Source of the DNA: Paenibacillus sp. FSL A5-0031
Lineage (GTDB): Bacteria; Bacillota; Bacilli; Paenibacillales; Paenibacillaceae
Assembly (NCBI RefSeq): GCF_001956295.1
Contig: NZ_MRTD01000008.1
Location: 186,001 to 250,000 of the forward strand
Direction: 5' to 3'
DNA: 64,000 nt
Part shown: piece by piece, positions 61,910 through 64,000 of the stretch
How positions within the stretch are numbered: position 1 is the stretch's first letter
How the letters are laid out: every line of letters begins with the position of its first letter
Made by a program: the position numbers and the translations under genes
The notes under the pieces: generated by a model
Told to the model about the DNA's origin: nothing
The model's input: only the letters and a program-made list of their open reading frames with translations
Database searches by the model: none

Positions 61910-63677
61910 GCAGGATCGCAGCGACAAGTCGTCCTCTATTTTGCGTAAAATGAACATTAGAACCCGAATCGTCTTTGTCATCATCGCCGGATTGACGCTG
62001 CATCTCACTTTGATGCTGGGTGTGTTCAACATTTACGCGCACACGTATCTCAAAAACAATTTGTACAATCACATTGGCAATATTCAAAAAGAGATCGGAC
62101 TCAGCTTAGAGCTGATCGTCGATGATATCCAAATGCTTTCGCTCCGTTTCCTCGTCAATACAGACATTTACCGCCTGATCGGCGACTTGTCCATTGCAGA
62201 GGATGAGAAAAAAACGCGTATTCGTTCGCTGATGGAAGGCATCGTCGCCAAGAACGAGCTGATCGGCGACGTGGTGATCATTACAAATGAAGGCACCCGT
62301 TACCGATATGTCGCCGATACAGAAATTTTTGAAGATCCGGATGACCTGCTGCTATCCAAAATCGAGGAGTCTATTTTACCTGTTATCGGTAAGGTGAAGC
62401 ATAACGCTAAAGGTGACGCCTATATCGTTTTCGGACAAAAATATCGCAATTTCAATACAGGCCAAAACATTGGAACAATACTCGTCTATGTGAAGGAATC
62501 TTCGCTGTTTAATCTTTATAAGCCAGCGTTTGAGGGGTTAGGCTATTCCTATATCGCCTCGGTCACTAATGAAGTGATTTCACATCCCGATAAACGGGTG
62601 GTCGGCAATACTCTTCTAGAATCGGATTCGTTCCATCCCGGCGAAACGGCAGGTTATCGAAACGTATCATCGGGGCATGAAAACTATGTTTTGAGCACGT
62701 ATCCGCTGAGCGACCGCCTGAACCGATTCGGCGTCAGCTGGAAGCTTGTTTCCGTTGTATCGCGGCCACAATTGTTTGCAGCGATTACGGAAGGAAACCG
62801 CAATGCGCTGTATTTCGCTTTGCTCGTTTTTGTTGGTCTCTTAGCTCTATCTTTTTATTTGGCGTCCAAAATTACGGAGCCTGTCTTCAATTTGACAAAG
62901 AAGCTGGGTGCGATAGGAAAGTCCGGGCTGCAGCTCATGAATGATCGAAACAAACCGAGCGATGAAATCAGTGAGCTCGAAAACAGCTATTACACGATGA
63001 TTGATCGAATCAACAACCTCATTCACGAAAACAATGAGGAAAAGGAAAAGCAGCGAGTGATGGAGCTAACCGCGTTACAATCGCAAATCAATCCGCATTT
63101 TTTGTACAATACGCTCGATGCGATCACTTGGACGGCCAGGCTGAAAAAACAACCTGAAATCGAGAGAATGATTTCTGCGTTAGCAACCTTCTTCCGAATC
63201 AGCCTGCATAAAGGGGACAAGCATATTCCCGTTGAGGAAGAGATTCGCTTAGTAAAAAGCTTTGTAACCGTTGAGCTGATGCGTTTTCCAGACAAATATG
63301 ATGTCACCTATGATATCCCGGAGCCGCTTCGGAAAATTCGCATCTTGAAGCTTATTCTTCAGCCATTAGTGGAAAACGCCATTAAACATGGCATGAGTGA
63401 GAAACAAGGAAAAGGATTAGTCGAGGTTAAAAGCTGGCGAGACGAGACCTATCTTTATTTTGAAATTAAGGACGACGGGGTAGGGTTTAAAAGCAAATCC
63501 AACATTCAAAGCACCGACAAAAATGTGTTGTTTCAAAGCGGTTACGGCCTGAGAAACGTTGACGAGAGAATTAAGCTCGAATACGGCAAGGAATCGGGAC
63601 TCACGATAACGAGCGAACCCGGAAAAGGAACGACTGCCCTTATTCGGATTCGCCTCAGCCTAGATCAAATCTCATGA
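61890..63677 (+). CDS. YesM-type sensor histidine kinase
   Basis: 595 residues. Membrane segment at about 29-50, a large extracellular dCache-like sensor (about 50-300), second membrane segment (YFALLVFVGLLALSFYLASK), HAMP (about 330-385), His_kinase domain with LQSQINPHFLYNTLDAITWT (phospho-His in NPHFLYN) and an HATPase with PLVENAIKHGMSEKQGKG, IKDDGVGF and GYGLRNVDERI. Starts inside the regulator gene without an evident ribosome site, so translational coupling is likely. It probably senses an oligosaccharide or its bound carrier protein. Confidence 0.92.
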   Translation: MPNINNKQDRSDKSSSILRKMNIRTRIVFVIIAGLTLHLTLMLGVFNIYAHTYLKNNLYNHIGNIQKEIGLSLELIVDDIQMLSLRFLVNTDIYRLIGDLSIAEDEKKTRIRSLMEGIVAKNELIGDVVIITNEGTRYRYVADTEIFEDPDDLLLSKIEESILPVIGKVKHNAKGDAYIVFGQKYRNFNTGQNIGTILVYVKESSLFNLYKPAFEGLGYSYIASVTNEVISHPDKRVVGNTLLESDSFHPGETAGYRNVSSGHENYVLSTYPLSDRLNRFGVSWKLVSVVSRPQLFAAITEGNRNALYFALLVFVGLLALSFYLASKITEPVFNLTKKLGAIGKSGLQLMNDRNKPSDEISELENSYYTMIDRINNLIHENNEEKEKQRVMELTALQSQINPHFLYNTLDAITWTARLKKQPEIERMISALATFFRISLHKGDKHIPVEEEIRLVKSFVTVELMRFPDKYDVTYDIPEPLRKIRILKLILQPLVENAIKHGMSEKQGKGLVEVKSWRDETYLYFEIKDDGVGFKSKSNIQSTDKNVLFQSGYGLRNVDERIKLEYGKESGLTITSEPGKGTTALIRIRLSLDQIS

Positions 63678-64000
63678 TGTCTGCGCATTTTTTTGTACAA
63701 ATCCTTTAATGGATCTAGAATGCTGCGAGACAGCCGCTTAATCAGTATAAAAAATAGTGCCAAAATAAAAGCGCCAACTCCGATCAGCGTATTTCTTAGC
63801 AGTCGGAGTTCGCTTTTGATCGGCTCGCCTGAGATTAGAATCGCGATTCGATCATCGGAATGATACAAGCGATATAACAAAACAATGCCCTCTTCCGTCT
63901 GATTGATCGTCATTTCCTCATTCGCTTCTTCTTGTGTATCCTCCTGCAGCGTTTCCCAAATCACATCGTTAGGCTCTTCCTGCAAGCCATTTGCATTCAA
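63665..64000 (-). CDS. Partial membrane sensor without a kinase domain
   Basis: The 5' part is outside the window; the last 111 codons are seen. An extracytoplasmic, acidic part (VLLYRLYHSDDRIAILISGE) leads into a membrane segment (TLIGVGAFILALFFILIKRL) and then a HAMP-like start (SRSILDPLKDLYKKMRRHHE) ending at once in a stop. In YesM-like kinases the HAMP and kinase would follow, so this protein either lacks them by design or is cut. It converges on the YesM-like gene with an overlap of 13 bp and no terminator between. Confidence 0.6.
   Translation of the reverse strand: MNANGLQEEPNDVIWETLQEDTQEEANEEMTINQTEEGIVLLYRLYHSDDRIAILISGEPIKSELRLLRNTLIGVGAFILALFFILIKRLSRSILDPLKDLYKKMRRHHEI

Overview
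The window looks like a chromosomal segment of a Paenibacillaceae bacterium, most likely Paenibacillus. This is an inference from gene content. The signs are a three-repeat SLH surface protein, a spore-coat transglutaminase (Tgl), two carbohydrate ABC importers without their own ATPase, YesMN-type and AraC regulators, copper-amine-oxidase-N domains on secreted proteins, mccAB, strong AGGAGG ribosome sites and frequent TTG/GTG starts. No rRNA, tRNA or CRISPR was seen.

Layout. 1-2963 (minus): SsuABC-like sulfonate/taurine importer with two tandem permease genes, preceded by a TetR gene. 3939-13159 (minus): a probable five-gene operon of cNMP-binding/SLC13 anion transporter fusion, CHASE2-class III cyclase, FecR protein with a Pro-Thr linker, secreted NHL protein and methyltransferase, ending in a terminator. 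13362-14823: DUF4395 membrane protein and YhdH/YhfP oxidoreductase, convergent on one terminator. 15007-22027 (minus): first sugar locus (two permeases, binding protein, BadF-type kinase, GH4 phospho-glycosidase, AraC regulator). 22252-25271 (minus): OmpR/HAMP-kinase two-component system and tgl. 25410-28921 (plus): a compact transcription unit of GNAT-like protein, ABC exporter with C-terminal cNMP domain, second GNAT-like protein and a 35-residue peptide. 28929-33517 (minus): two GNATs and a heterodimeric ABC exporter. 33540-37390: AT-rich accessory island with a frameshifted zinc-ribbon gene, coding remnants, a dead IS3-family element and an intact-looking secreted-protein/small-membrane-protein pair.

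37389-46175: HAD phosphatase, an inverted-repeat array, SRPBCC protein with divergent AraC regulator, secreted coiled-coil protein, PAS/GAF histidine kinase, secreted CuAO-N protein and mccBA. 46463-64000: second glycan locus with alpha/beta hydrolase, GH92 mannosidase, 1542-residue SLH beta-helix protein, SurA/PrsA-like membrane protein, ABC importer, YesN/YesM two-component system and a partial sensor.

How it works together. In the second glycan locus the GH92 gene and the permease operon share an identical 18-bp promoter element (CAACCCTGCGAAATGGTT), each 28 bp from a TATCAT -10 box that overlaps a cre-like site. Diverged copies precede the binding-protein gene and the yesN-like gene. This suggests one regulon run by the local two-component system and by catabolite repression. 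In the 3.9-13.2 kb operon a cyclase sits beside a transporter carrying a cyclic-nucleotide-binding domain, and a second cNMP-domain transporter lies at 26-28 kb, so cyclic-nucleotide control of transport is a theme. The best candidates for an undescribed system are the GNAT/ABC-cNMP/GNAT/peptide unit and the cyclase/SLC13 operon.
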